NCBI GenBank assembly: GCA_020847735.1
Contig: JADLBL010000007.1
Coordinates: 23,781 to 87,780 of the forward strand
Length of the DNA: 64,000 nucleotides
Reading direction: 5' to 3'
From: Candidatus Eisenbacteria bacterium
GTDB lineage: Bacteria; Eisenbacteria; RBG-16-71-46
In this document: positions 7,859 through 16,265 of the stretch, one piece after another
Numbering within the stretch: the first letter of the stretch is position 1
Layout of the letters: every line of letters begins with the position of its first letter
Program-made: the position numbers and the translations under genes
The notes under the pieces: model-generated
Database searches by the model: none
What the model was told of the DNA's origin: nothing
Seen by the model: only the letters and a program-made list of their open reading frames with translations

Positions 7859-7994
7859 TTTCGCGAGTGCGGTCGCCTGCATCGCGAGCCGCCCGGGGCT
7901 TTCGCGAGTGCGGTCGCCTGCATCGCGAGCCGCCCGGGGCTTTCGCGGGTGCGTTCGCCTGCATCGCGGGCCGCCCGGGGCTTTCGCGGGTGCG
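7831..7994. repeat. 41-bp direct tandem repeat, four copies plus a 7-bp partial
   Basis: Units at 7831-7871, 7872-7912, 7913-7953 and 7954-7994 differ at only a few positions (first base T/G, a G/A after CATCGCG, an A/G before GTGCG). Each contains CATCGCG, GCCGCCCGGGG and TTTCGCG, allowing a short hairpin. The units are contiguous without spacers, so this is not a CRISPR array. A partial fifth unit (7995-8001) overlaps the stop codon of the glycosyltransferase gene. Confidence 0.9.
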
Positions 7995-7999
7995 GTCGC

Positions 8000-9100
8000 C
8001 TACTCCGCCGCCGCCGCGTGGTAGGCGGCGCGGGCGGCTTCGGCGGTTTTCGCCCATGAGAAGCGCTTCACGCGCTCGCGGCCGCGGGCGACCAGGCCGT
8101 CGCGGCGCGAGGGGCTGCCGAGCAGGCTCGTGATCGCATGCGCCCAGGCCGCCGGGTCGCGCGGCGGAAGCAGCTGGGCGGCGTCGCCGACCACTTCGGG
8201 GAGCGAGCCGGCGTCGCTCGAGAGCACCGGCGTGCCGCAGGCCATGGCCTCGAGCGGCGGCAGGCCGAAGCCTTCGCACAGCGCCGGGTGCGCGTAGAGC
8301 GCCGCGCCGGCGTAGAGCGCGGCGAGCGACCCGTCGTCGCGCGACTCGCCGGCGAAGTGCACGTGCTTCGCGACGCCCAGCGCCGCCGCGAGGTGCGCGT
8401 GCCGGTCGTCCGCGGGCCACGGCGCGCCGGACAGGACGAGCGGTGGGCGTTCGCTCCCGCGCATCGCCGCCCATGCCCGCAAGAGCAGCCCGAGGTTCTT
8501 GTGGCGTTTGCGGGCGCCGACATACAGGACGTAGTCGGCGGGCAACCCGCGCGCGGCGCGGAACGCCGCGACCGCCCCGGGCGGCGGCGCGGCCAGGCCT
8601 TCGGGCGCGGCGAGATAGGCCACGCGGACCTGGTCGGGATTCGCGCCGAGCAGCTCGATCACGTCCTCGCGCGTGAACTCCGAATCGGCCAGCACCACGC
8701 GCGCGCGCGCCACCGCGGCGCCCGCGACGACGCGCGCGTAGAGCGCGGCGCCCGGCGGGTGAAACTGCGGGAAGCGCAGGTGGATCAGGTCGTGGATCGT
8801 GACCACGGCGGGTCCGTTCCAGAGCAGCGGCAGCGTGTAATGCGGGGCGTGCAGCACCTTCGCGCCGGCGGCGCGCGCTTCGCGCGGCACGACCCAGTGC
8901 TCGGAGAGCCCGTACTTGCCCGCGCTCGCGGTCCGCTCGGCCACCGGACCCGGCCAGGCGACCCGGCCGGCGTCCCGCGGGTCCACGAGCGCCGTGAACG
9001 CGTCGCCGCGAACGTCGCGCGCGAGCGCCCCGAGCACGCCGCGGATGTACGTGCCGATGCCGCCGTCGAACAGCTTGCGGGCGTCGAGCGCGACGTTCAT
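8000..9100 (-). CDS. GT4-family glycosyltransferase
   Basis: 366-residue retaining glycosyltransferase for surface polysaccharide assembly at the cytoplasmic face. Start ATG at 9100 follows a Shine-Dalgarno (GGGAGG, 7 nt) and overlaps the preceding GT2 stop (ATGA); the N-terminus MNVALDARKLFDGGIGTYIRG is typical of the family. The GT-B C-terminal half has YVLYVGARKRHKNLGLLLRA, the nucleotide-sugar E-x7-E region CEGFGLPPLEAMACGTPVLS (about residues 273-292) and SLPEVVGDAA. The domain set resembles mannosyl- or rhamnosyltransferases, but donor and acceptor are unknown. It is the last gene of the long 19867-8000 operon, and its stop codon TAG lies inside a partial copy of the 41-bp repeat, so its 3' end may have been reshaped by the repeat. 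Confidence 0.9.
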   Translation of the reverse strand: MNVALDARKLFDGGIGTYIRGVLGALARDVRGDAFTALVDPRDAGRVAWPGPVAERTASAGKYGLSEHWVVPREARAAGAKVLHAPHYTLPLLWNGPAVVTIHDLIHLRFPQFHPPGAALYARVVAGAAVARARVVLADSEFTREDVIELLGANPDQVRVAYLAAPEGLAAPPPGAVAAFRAARGLPADYVLYVGARKRHKNLGLLLRAWAAMRGSERPPLVLSGAPWPADDRHAHLAAALGVAKHVHFAGESRDDGSLAALYAGAALYAHPALCEGFGLPPLEAMACGTPVLSSDAGSLPEVVGDAAQLLPPRDPAAWAHAITSLLGSPSRRDGLVARGRERVKRFSWAKTAEAARAAYHAAAAE

Positions 9101-9978
9101 GTGCGCCCCTCCCTCGCCAGCCAGTCGCGCCACCCTTCGCGGCGGCCGCGATGGGCGGCGGCGTACTCGCGCATGCGCCGCAGGTCGAGGCGCAGCGCGA
9201 ACGCGAACGCCCCGAGCCATGCCCGCCGCTCGTAGCGGCGCTGCAGGCGCGCGAAGCGATCGCCGTCGGGGCCCCCCGAGTGCTTGGCGAACAGCGCGCC
9301 CCAGCCGCGGCCGTAGGAGCTCATGCGGCGCAGGGCACCGGCGTCGTCGCGGATCTCGAACGGGTCGGGATGGTCCACGCGCACCTCGGGAGCGTACGCG
9401 CCGGTCTCACCGCTCGCGAGAAGGCGGATCAGCAGGTCGGACTCCTCTCCGCTCGGGTACTCGGCGCCGACGCCCAGGCGCTCGTCGAAGCCGCCCGCGC
9501 GCTCGAGTGCCTCGCGGCGCACGACCAGCCCGGGACTAACTGCGGTGCGCAGGACGTCCTCGACGTCCGCGAGCGGGCGCGCCCGGCCGTCCATGCCCGG
9601 CTGCATCGTCCGGCCCGAGGGGTAGGTCACGTGGCCGCAGACGAAAGCCGCCCCGGGCGAATGCGCGATGGCGCGGGCGAACGCCGCGACGAAGTCGGGC
9701 GCGACGGTCGCATCGTCGTCCGGGAACGCCACCCAGTCGCCGGTCACGACCTGCAGCGCGGCGTTGCGCGCGCGCGACAGACCGCGTTCGGCGAGTCCCA
9801 GGTGGCGCGCCCCGAAGCGTTCGCACAACTCCCGCGCCTCGGGTCCGCGCGACTGGTCCGCGACGACGACCTCGTGGAAGCCCGGCTGCGCCGCCGCCAG
9901 GGCGGCGAGCGAGCGCGCCAGCCAGTCCGGGCGGTCCAGCGACGGCACGATCGCACTGATGCGCTGCGCCCCGGTCAT
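9097..9978 (-). CDS. GT2-family glycosyltransferase
   Basis: 293-residue inverting GT-A enzyme. ISAIVPSLDRPDWLARSL opens the nucleotide-binding fold; LSRARNAALQ precedes the metal-binding DxD-like site FPDDDATVAPDF (about residues 90-101); EYPSGEESDLLIRLL provides the catalytic-base region (ED-type, here EESD). Start ATG at 9978 overlaps the previous stop as ATGA and its own stop overlaps the next start in the same way, so translation is tightly coupled. Sugar specificity cannot be read. Confidence 0.9.
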   Translation of the reverse strand: MTGAQRISAIVPSLDRPDWLARSLAALAAAQPGFHEVVVADQSRGPEARELCERFGARHLGLAERGLSRARNAALQVVTGDWVAFPDDDATVAPDFVAAFARAIAHSPGAAFVCGHVTYPSGRTMQPGMDGRARPLADVEDVLRTAVSPGLVVRREALERAGGFDERLGVGAEYPSGEESDLLIRLLASGETGAYAPEVRVDHPDPFEIRDDAGALRRMSSYGRGWGALFAKHSGGPDGDRFARLQRRYERRAWLGAFAFALRLDLRRMREYAAAHRGRREGWRDWLAREGRT

Positions 9979-11054
9979 CGCACGGCCTCCTCGAAGACCT
10001 GCTCCCACCGCGGCGCGAGGGCATCGGGCGTGAACGGGCGCACCCGTTCGCGGCCCGCCGCGCCGAGCGCCGCCGCGCGCGGCTCGTCGGCGGCGAGCGC
10101 GTCGATCGCGGCGGCCAGCGCCGCCGCGTCGCCCGCATCCACCAGCACGCCCGCAGTCGGCTCGCCCTCGAGCAGGCCTTCGACCGCGCGGCCGCAGCGC
10201 GTCGAAAGGATCGGCAGTCCCGCCTGCATCGCTTCGAGCAGCGCGAGCGGCAGGCCTTCGGCCGGCGAGGTCAGCACCCACGCATGCGCGCGAGCCATCT
10301 CGGGCGCGGGGTCGCGAACGAAGCCCGCGAACCGGACGCGCCCGCCGAGCCCGAGGCTCGCGGCCTGCCCCTCGAGTGCGGCCCGGAGCGGCCCGTCGCC
10401 GAGTAGCGTGAGCGAAATCGAACGATCCGCGACGCGGGCGAGCGCATCGAGCAGCAGATCGTGCGCCTTCTCGGGAACGAGCCGGCCGACCGCGAGCAAC
10501 CTGAACGGCTGGCCGGCGACGCGCGGGGAGCGGGCGGCGAGCGGCGCGGGTGGCGCGGGGTTCGGGATCTCGACCAGCCGCTCGTCCGGCACGCCGAGTC
10601 GCCGCGCCGCGGCGAGCGCCTCGGGCGAGACGGCGACGACGCGGCGGCAGGCGGCGAGCGCGCGGCCGTAGACCCACCATTGCGCGCCCGGCAGGCGGAA
10701 GTGGGCGTAGGTCCGCTCGAGGTCGGTGTGCACCACCGCCACGACCGGGCGGCGCGCCAGCGCCGCGCACGCCACCGCGAAGCAGGTCGCGTCCAGTTCC
10801 AGCCCGCCGACCACGAGGTCCGCGCCTCTCGCCGCGTGGCGCAGGCCCGCGACCAGGCGCGGCGCGCCGGACGCGAGGGAGCGACGCGCCGGCCCGAGCG
10901 TGCGCACCGTCACACCGGAGGGCACGTCGTGCTCGACGCGGTCCTTGAGCAGCACGATCTCGAGCGCGGCGCGCGTGAGCGCCGGCGCGAGCCGGAGCGG
11001 CAGGCGTTCGGCTCCGCCGCCCGAGAGATCGGTCAGCACCCAGCAGACGCGCAC
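9975..11054 (-). CDS. GT4-family glycosyltransferase
   Basis: 359-residue GT-B enzyme. The chosen start is GTG at 11054, giving MRVCWVLTDLSGGGAERLPL, the usual N-terminal loop with the GGAER acceptor-side motif seen in PglA/WbnH-like proteins. The C-terminal domain has FRLLAVGRLVPEKAHDLLLDA, TLLGDGPLRAALE, GFVRDP and the donor-site AEGLPLALLEAMQAGLPILST. Upstream methyltransferase ends 14 bp before; the downstream GT2 start overlaps its stop (ATGA). Likely adds a hexosamine or hexose to the lipid-linked repeat unit, but this is inference. Confidence 0.9.
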   Translation of the reverse strand: MRVCWVLTDLSGGGAERLPLRLAPALTRAALEIVLLKDRVEHDVPSGVTVRTLGPARRSLASGAPRLVAGLRHAARGADLVVGGLELDATCFAVACAALARRPVVAVVHTDLERTYAHFRLPGAQWWVYGRALAACRRVVAVSPEALAAARRLGVPDERLVEIPNPAPPAPLAARSPRVAGQPFRLLAVGRLVPEKAHDLLLDALARVADRSISLTLLGDGPLRAALEGQAASLGLGGRVRFAGFVRDPAPEMARAHAWVLTSPAEGLPLALLEAMQAGLPILSTRCGRAVEGLLEGEPTAGVLVDAGDAAALAAAIDALAADEPRAAALGAAGRERVRPFTPDALAPRWEQVFEEAVR

Positions 11055-11068
11055 GGGCCGCTCGCGGC

Positions 11069-11800
11069 TCAGGCGGGCTCGGCCACGCCGACGAGGTCGA
11101 ACTCGGTCGGCACGCCGACGCCCTCGCGGCCCAGGTCGGCGATCAGGTACATGCCCCACAGCCAGCGCCCGACGCTCGCCACCGCGAGCCGCGCCCAACC
11201 CCCCACCGTGAACGGCCGGTAGCGCTGGCCGCCGATGAACAGGGGCTTGAGCGCGCAGACCTGGAACGCCGCGCGCAGCGAGTTCTCGGTGAACAGCTGT
11301 TCGTGCGTGAGGTCGCCCCAGCGCAGGCGCGTCGCGATCGGGGAGTTGGCGTTCGCCGTCTTCACGACCAGCCGCCCGCCGGGGCGCAGCGCCTTGCGGG
11401 CGAGGTCGAAGAACGCGAGCAGTTCGTCGCGGTCGAGGTGCTCGATGAAGTCGAGCGCGAGGATCGCGTCGCAGCTCGCCGATTCGCCCTCGAGCGTGCG
11501 GAACGCGTCGCCCTCTTCGACCGGCAGGCCCCGCCGCCGGGCGAGCGCAACCTGCTCGCCGCTCAGGTCCACGCCCCGGACATTCGTGTAGCCGGCCTCG
11601 CGCAGCATGTGCACCGCGTAGCCGTTGCCGCAGGCGAGATCGAGGAGGCGGGCGTCCCGCGACGCCGGCAGGTGCGGCAGCAGGACCTGCCGCAGGATGC
11701 GCGCGCGCATGCGGTAGTCCGCGTCCGTGGCGGGGTTCGCGCGCGCGAAGGTGGTGCTGTAGTACGCGCCATAGAGGCGCTCGCGGAACCGGCCTGTCAT
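11069..11800 (-). CDS. class I SAM-dependent methyltransferase
   Basis: 243-residue methyltransferase of the Rossmann-fold class. Motif I is LLDLACGNGYAVHMLREAGY (about residues 50-69), motif II VRGVDLS, motif III/IV CDAILALDFIEHLDRDELL and the post-motif LRPGGRLVVKTAN. The location between a flippase and glycosyltransferases, all with start-stop overlaps, suggests methylation of a sugar or of the polysaccharide chain end (for example a terminating O-methylation), although target is not determinable. Start ATG at 11800 overlaps the flippase stop (ATGA). Confidence 0.88.
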   Translation of the reverse strand: MTGRFRERLYGAYYSTTFARANPATDADYRMRARILRQVLLPHLPASRDARLLDLACGNGYAVHMLREAGYTNVRGVDLSGEQVALARRRGLPVEEGDAFRTLEGESASCDAILALDFIEHLDRDELLAFFDLARKALRPGGRLVVKTANANSPIATRLRWGDLTHEQLFTENSLRAAFQVCALKPLFIGGQRYRPFTVGGWARLAVASVGRWLWGMYLIADLGREGVGVPTEFDLVGVAEPA

Positions 11801-13035
11801 CGCTTCTCCCCCGGATCGAGGAACGCCCGATAGAGCAGGTAGAGCACCACGTAGGTGCCGACCGTCGCCCACGCGGCCCCGACGATCCCCGCGCGCGGAA
11901 TGAGCACGAGGTTCGCGGCCACGTTCGCGGCGGCACCGATCGCCGCGAGAACCAGGTTCGTGCGCTCCCGCCCGGCCGCGATCGCCGCGAGACCGCGCAC
12001 GGACACCGCGAAATCGAGCGGGATCGCGAGCGCGAGCACCCCGAGCGCGGGCGCTGCGGCAGCATACCCCGGACCGTAGAGCGCCTGCAGGAGCGGGGCG
12101 CGCACCCACAGGAGCGCCGCGGCGAGCGCGGCGCCGGCCGCGAGCCCCAGCCACTCGAGCCGCGCGGCGGTGCGGCGGGCGCCCGCCGGGTCGTCTCGCA
12201 TCGCCGCGCTCAGCGCGGGCAGCGAGGCGGCCGTGAGCGCGTAGAACGCCGCGAAGGGCAGCTGCAGGATACGGTACGCGCCGCCGTAGAGCCCGACCGC
12301 GCGCTCGTCGGCCAGCGCGAAGAGCAGGAGCTGGTCGGCGCTGTTGTAGACGAGCACCGCGAGGTTCGCGGCGAGGATCGTGGCTCCGGCGCGCATCAGC
12401 ACCGTGCCGCCGTGCGCGGAGCGCCACGCGGCCCCCTCCTGCTGCGCCGCGCGCGTGAACGGCCAGCGACGCATCCACACCATGCCGAGGACCGCGGCGG
12501 CCGCGGAGCCGGCGGTCCGCGCGAGCGCCGCGAGCGGGACGTCTCCCGGCGCGTGCACGCACGCCAGCACCAGCACCAGCGTCACCGCGGCGGGCACGGC
12601 GTTGAGCACGGCCGCGCGGCCCATGCGCTGCAGGCCGCGCAGTGTCCAGTCGGGCAGGAGCGCGGTGGGCAGCGCGGCCGCCAGCGTCACGAGCGCGACC
12701 GTGCGCACGAGCGGCTCCGCCGGCAGCGCCCACGCCGCGAGCATGGCGATCGCCAGCGCCGCGGTCGAGAGCCCGAGGCGCACCGTCGCGAGTCCGGTCC
12801 ACGCCGCGCGTGCCTCGGCCGGCGCGTTCGCGACCGCGCGCACGCCGTGGGTCGCGAGGCCGCCGTCGCCGACGAGCAGCGCGTAGCCGAGCAGCGCCTG
12901 CGCGAACGCGAGCACGCCGAAGGCCCCGGGGCCGAGCACGCGCGCGAGCACGACGGTCGTCACGAACGTCAGCCCTCGCGAGAACCCCTCGCCCGTCAGC
13001 AACAGCAGCGAATGCGCCGCGATGCGCCGGAGCAT
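11797..13035 (-). CDS. Wzx-type polysaccharide flippase
   Basis: 412-residue polytopic membrane protein of the MOP/MATE superfamily that moves undecaprenyl-linked oligosaccharides across the inner membrane. Roughly twelve hydrophobic segments are visible. The N-terminal FSRGLTFVTTVVLARVLGPGAFGVLAFAQ is the family signature; NSADQLLLFALADERAVGLYGGAYRI in the middle matches the usual fifth to seventh helix area. Short for the family (usually 410-500) but apparently complete. It overlaps the downstream methyltransferase by 4 nt and starts 7 nt after the upstream methyltransferase stop. Confidence 0.88.
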   Translation of the reverse strand: MLRRIAAHSLLLLTGEGFSRGLTFVTTVVLARVLGPGAFGVLAFAQALLGYALLVGDGGLATHGVRAVANAPAEARAAWTGLATVRLGLSTAALAIAMLAAWALPAEPLVRTVALVTLAAALPTALLPDWTLRGLQRMGRAAVLNAVPAAVTLVLVLACVHAPGDVPLAALARTAGSAAAAVLGMVWMRRWPFTRAAQQEGAAWRSAHGGTVLMRAGATILAANLAVLVYNSADQLLLFALADERAVGLYGGAYRILQLPFAAFYALTAASLPALSAAMRDDPAGARRTAARLEWLGLAAGAALAAALLWVRAPLLQALYGPGYAAAAPALGVLALAIPLDFAVSVRGLAAIAAGRERTNLVLAAIGAAANVAANLVLIPRAGIVGAAWATVGTYVVLYLLYRAFLDPGEKR

Positions 13036-13042
13036 GCCCGCC

Positions 13043-13903
13043 TCAGCCCACCGGCCTGCGCGCCACGAAACAGTGGTTCTGCGCGACCGCGTTGAGCGGC
13101 CACGACAGCGCGTCGTCCACCGCGTCCCAGAGATCCGCGGCCCACGCCGCGTCGCGCGCGGGCCCGAGCAGGCGGTGGGCGTTGTTGCGCGGGATCACGC
13201 CATAGCGCCGCGTCTCGAGCAGCTCGAGGCCCGCGCCGGCGACGAGGCCGCGGATGTCGTCGCGCGTGTAGCGCCAGAAGTGCCGGTGCTTGCCGGGCAC
13301 GTGCCGGGCGATCGAGTCGATCCAGCTCCAGCGGTTGGGAAAGTGCCAGCAGACGAACACGCCGCCGGGCCGCAGCACCCGCGCGATCTCGCCGAGGCTG
13401 CCCGGCTCGTTGCCGCCCGTCTCGCGCACGTGCTCGAGCACGCCGATCGAGGCGACCGCGTCGAACGAGGCGTCCGCGAACGGCAGCTTCACCGGCTCCG
13501 ACTCGCTGCCGGGCACGTAACGGTACGCCGGCGACTTCGGCAGCCACGGCTCGTAAAGGAAGGGCATGAACGAAAAGCCCGTCGCCCGCCAGCCGCCGCG
13601 GACGAGGAAGTACGAGAAGTGCCCGTTGCCCGCGCCCCAGTCCAGGACCTCCGCGCCCGCGGGGACGTTCCGGCGCCACAGGCGATGGAGCGGCAGGTAC
13701 TGGTGCGCCGAGGCGAGGCTTCCGAACTGCAGCATCTCGGGCATGCCGGCGCGCGCGTGCGCGGCGAGTTCGGCCAGGATCGCGCGGTCTTGCCGATCGG
13801 TGCGGTGGTCGGGCCGTGCGTCGTCGGCGCCGGGCCGCGTGTCGCGAGGGCGGGCGCCAGGTTCGTCCGGGCCGGTCCGCGCCCCGCCGGGGCCGCGCGT
13901 CAT
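13043..13903 (-). CDS. SAM-dependent methyltransferase
   Basis: 286-residue class I methyltransferase. After an Arg/Asp/Pro-rich, probably disordered N-terminus of about 40 residues, VLDWGAGNGHFSYFLVRGGW forms motif I, SFDAVASIGVLEHVRE motif IV and LRPGGVFVCWHFPN motif V-VI; KHRHFWRYTRDDIRGLV is a common tail in sugar- and lipid-directed methyltransferases. Start ATG at 13903 overlaps the upstream GT4 stop (ATGA). It is the second methyltransferase of this operon; the two are not close copies. Target unknown. Confidence 0.87.
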   Translation of the reverse strand: MTRGPGGARTGPDEPGARPRDTRPGADDARPDHRTDRQDRAILAELAAHARAGMPEMLQFGSLASAHQYLPLHRLWRRNVPAGAEVLDWGAGNGHFSYFLVRGGWRATGFSFMPFLYEPWLPKSPAYRYVPGSESEPVKLPFADASFDAVASIGVLEHVRETGGNEPGSLGEIARVLRPGGVFVCWHFPNRWSWIDSIARHVPGKHRHFWRYTRDDIRGLVAGAGLELLETRRYGVIPRNNAHRLLGPARDAAWAADLWDAVDDALSWPLNAVAQNHCFVARRPVG

Positions 13904-15057
13904 GCCGCCCCCGCGCGCCGTGTGGCGAGCCCGCGCTCGAACGCCGCGCGGAAGCGCTCGTCGAAGACTTCGGCGGCGAACGGCGCCGCGAGCGCGCGCA
14001 GCTCGTGCGGATCGAAGCGCGTCGCTTCGAGGCAGGCGATCGCGGCCGCGAGACAGTCCGCCGACTGCGTGCCGAAGAGCACGCCGCCCGGCACACGCGC
14101 GATGCCGCCGGCCGCGACCTCCGCCAGCGCCGCGGCGTCCGCGCCGCGACCGACCGTTTCGAGCGCGCCGCCGCGCCCGTAGGCGACGACCGGCGTGCCG
14201 CTCGCCATCGCCTCGACCGGCATGATCCCGAAGTCCTCCTCGCCGGGAAAGAGCAGCGCGCGCGCCGACGCGTAAAGGCCCGGCATCCCGGCCTCGGCGA
14301 CCCAGCCGAGGAACACGCTGCCCGGCGGCGCGAGCCGCTCGAGCCGCGCGCGCTCCTGCCCGCTGCCCGCGACCGTGAGCGGCCGCCCCAGTCGCGCGCA
14401 CGCCGCGAGCGCGAGATCGCCGCGCTTGTAGGGCGCGAACGCCCCGGCGAGCAGGTAGCGTTCGCGCGCGCCCGTTCCCGCGGTGAAACGGTCCACGTCC
14501 ACCGGCGGCGTCACCACCTCGGCGTCGCGTCCCCAGTGGCGGCGAATGCGACCGGCGACGTACGCCGAGTCCGCGAGCAGGAGGTGTGCGCGGTCCGCGG
14601 TGCGGCGGTCCCAGTCGCGCAACCTCGCGCACGTACGCTTCACGTACGCCGACAGCGGCCACGGAAAGCGTCCCGGCGGAAAGTAGGTGTCCTCCAGATC
14701 CCAGACGTAGCGCATCGGCGTGAAGATGTAGCTGAGGTGGAACGCTCCGGGGCCCGCGCGCGCGCCCTTGGCGACCGCGTGGCTCGTCGAGATCACCGCG
14801 TCGAAGCCCGAGAGGTCGAAGCTCTCGATCGCTCGCGGGAAGAGCGGCAGGAAGTTGCGGTAGTGCCGGGCCGCCCCGGGCAGGCCCTGCAGGAAGGAGG
14901 TGCGGATCGGGTGCGCTTCGAGTTCGGCCGACACCGAGCCGCGGTTCCAGACGAGGGTGAAGATCGGCGCCTGCGGAAACAGCCGCGCGACGCGCTCGAG
15001 CACCCGCTCGCCGCCGCGCATTCCGGTCAGCCAGTCGTGCACCAGCGCGACGCGCAT
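13900..15057 (-). CDS. GT4-family glycosyltransferase (WbaZ-like)
   Basis: 385-residue GT-B glycosyltransferase. The N-terminal MRVALVHDWLTGMRGGERVLE, the stretch RSFDLSGFDAVISTSHAVAKG (read as IESFDLSGFD...) and HLSYIFTPMRYVWDL are characteristic of the WbaZ/mannosyltransferase subgroup. The donor half contains YLLAGAFAPYKRGDLALAA, GSVFLGWVAEAGMPGLYASA and the EEDFGIMPVEAMASGTPVVA motif. Start ATG at 15057 shares one base with the stop of the ligase gene (TGATG). Specificity for mannose is suggested by the subgroup only. Confidence 0.9.
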   Translation of the reverse strand: MRVALVHDWLTGMRGGERVLERVARLFPQAPIFTLVWNRGSVSAELEAHPIRTSFLQGLPGAARHYRNFLPLFPRAIESFDLSGFDAVISTSHAVAKGARAGPGAFHLSYIFTPMRYVWDLEDTYFPPGRFPWPLSAYVKRTCARLRDWDRRTADRAHLLLADSAYVAGRIRRHWGRDAEVVTPPVDVDRFTAGTGARERYLLAGAFAPYKRGDLALAACARLGRPLTVAGSGQERARLERLAPPGSVFLGWVAEAGMPGLYASARALLFPGEEDFGIMPVEAMASGTPVVAYGRGGALETVGRGADAAALAEVAAGGIARVPGGVLFGTQSADCLAAAIACLEATRFDPHELRALAAPFAAEVFDERFRAAFERGLATRRAGAA

Positions 15058-16265
15058 CAGGCCTCCGGCCCGTCCCACGCGCCCGCCGCCCACGCCAGGC
15101 CGACGAGCGTGAACAGCGGGTAGAGGAGTTCCTCGTCGCCGAAGTTCCATTCGAAGAAGCCCGCGACCAGGAAGCCCGCGAGCGCGGCGGTGACGCCGAG
15201 CTTGAGCCCGGCCGCGAGCCCGCGACGCTTCACCAGCGGCCGCAGCCCCGCGGACGCGGCACTGACCAGCGAGCCGTACAGCCAGGTGAAGGCCGCCAGC
15301 CCGACCACGCCCATCGTCGCGGCGATCTGGACGACGACGTTGTGCAGGTGGCCCGCGCGCTCGACCGCGGCCGGCGAGCGGTAGCGGTCGTAGAGTGCGT
15401 GCAGGTCCTGCAGGCCCACGCCCGTCAGCGGATGGTCGCGGAACATGCGCAGCCCGGCGTCCCACATGTGCATGCGCTCCTCGTTCCACTTGTTCGCCGG
15501 ATCGAAGACGCTGCGAACGCGCTCGCCCAGAGTGCCGGGCGTGAGGAACCAGGCCGCGACCGCCAGCAGCGCGAGCGCCACGAGCCCGAGCGGCGCGCAC
15601 GCGCCGAGGAGCACCGCGCCCGAGACGAGCAGGCCGATCCAGGCGCTGCGCGTGAACGTCGCCGCGAGGGCCACCAGCCCGACCACCGCGACCGCGGCCG
15701 CGCCCAGCCGCCAGCGCCTCCCGCGTGCGAGAAGCGCCACGCCGAGCGCGACCGGCAGCTCGAGCAGAAGCTGGCCGGCGAACGTCATGTAGTGGCCCGA
15801 GAGCCCGCGCGCGCGCGATTCGAAGCTCGCGCCGTGCGCGAGCCACAGGCCGATGCCGAGCGCGGCCACCACCCCCGACGCCGCGAGGTAGGCCGCGAGC
15901 GCGCGCTCGCCCGTTCGGCGGTCGGCGCCGTGCAGCGCCGCGAGCCCGACGAGCAGCGGCATGAAGCCCTTGCCGAGCCGCGGAAGGCTCGCGCCGCGGT
16001 CCACCGCGAACACCGCCGACAGCAGCAGCGCGAGCAGCCAGCCGAGCCAGGCGAGGTTCACCGGCGTGTATGGCCAGCGCGCCCGCCCGCTGGCGATCGC
16101 CGCGATCGTCAGCGCGCCGCACAGCGCCGCGCCGATTCCCATCGGCGCGATCGAGCCCGGCAGCACGAAGGCGAACAGAACGAACGCCGCGCCCGCGGCC
16201 GCGACGAGCGGCCCGGCCGGCCGCGTCGCGACGTCCGCCGCGCTTCCCTGCGCGCGCGCGCTCAC
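15057..16265 (-). CDS. O-antigen ligase/polymerase family membrane protein
   Basis: 402-residue polytopic protein with about eleven hydrophobic segments, of the WaaL/Wzy superfamily that acts on undecaprenyl-linked glycans at the periplasmic face. The long periplasmic loop carries MWDAGLRMFRDHPLTGVG followed by the ALYDRYR and AGHLHNVVVQIAATMGVVG segments, where the His of HLHN is the conserved catalytic-region residue of O-antigen ligases. Start GTG at 16265 overlaps the trmD stop codon (GTGA), so an O-antigen ligase is translationally coupled to a tRNA methyltransferase, an odd pairing. Ligase versus polymerase role cannot be told apart. Confidence 0.88.
   Translation of the reverse strand: MSARAQGSAADVATRPAGPLVAAAGAAFVLFAFVLPGSIAPMGIGAALCGALTIAAIASGRARWPYTPVNLAWLGWLLALLLSAVFAVDRGASLPRLGKGFMPLLVGLAALHGADRRTGERALAAYLAASGVVAALGIGLWLAHGASFESRARGLSGHYMTFAGQLLLELPVALGVALLARGRRWRLGAAAVAVVGLVALAATFTRSAWIGLLVSGAVLLGACAPLGLVALALLAVAAWFLTPGTLGERVRSVFDPANKWNEERMHMWDAGLRMFRDHPLTGVGLQDLHALYDRYRSPAAVERAGHLHNVVVQIAATMGVVGLAAFTWLYGSLVSAASAGLRPLVKRRGLAAGLKLGVTAALAGFLVAGFFEWNFGDEELLYPLFTLVGLAWAAGAWDGPEA

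Larger units (their letters stand above)
7642..7999. other. 358-bp repeat-filled region between convergent genes
   Basis: No gene. It contains, left to right, a short 16-bp tandem repeat (7649-7696), palindromic element B (7708-7858) and a 4 x 41-bp array (7831-7994) whose partial fifth copy carries the stop codon of the minus-strand gene that ends at 8000. Confidence 0.8.

Noticed and set aside
7831..7994. Possible CRISPR array
   Set aside because: The 41-bp units are contiguous with no spacers and there are no cas genes.
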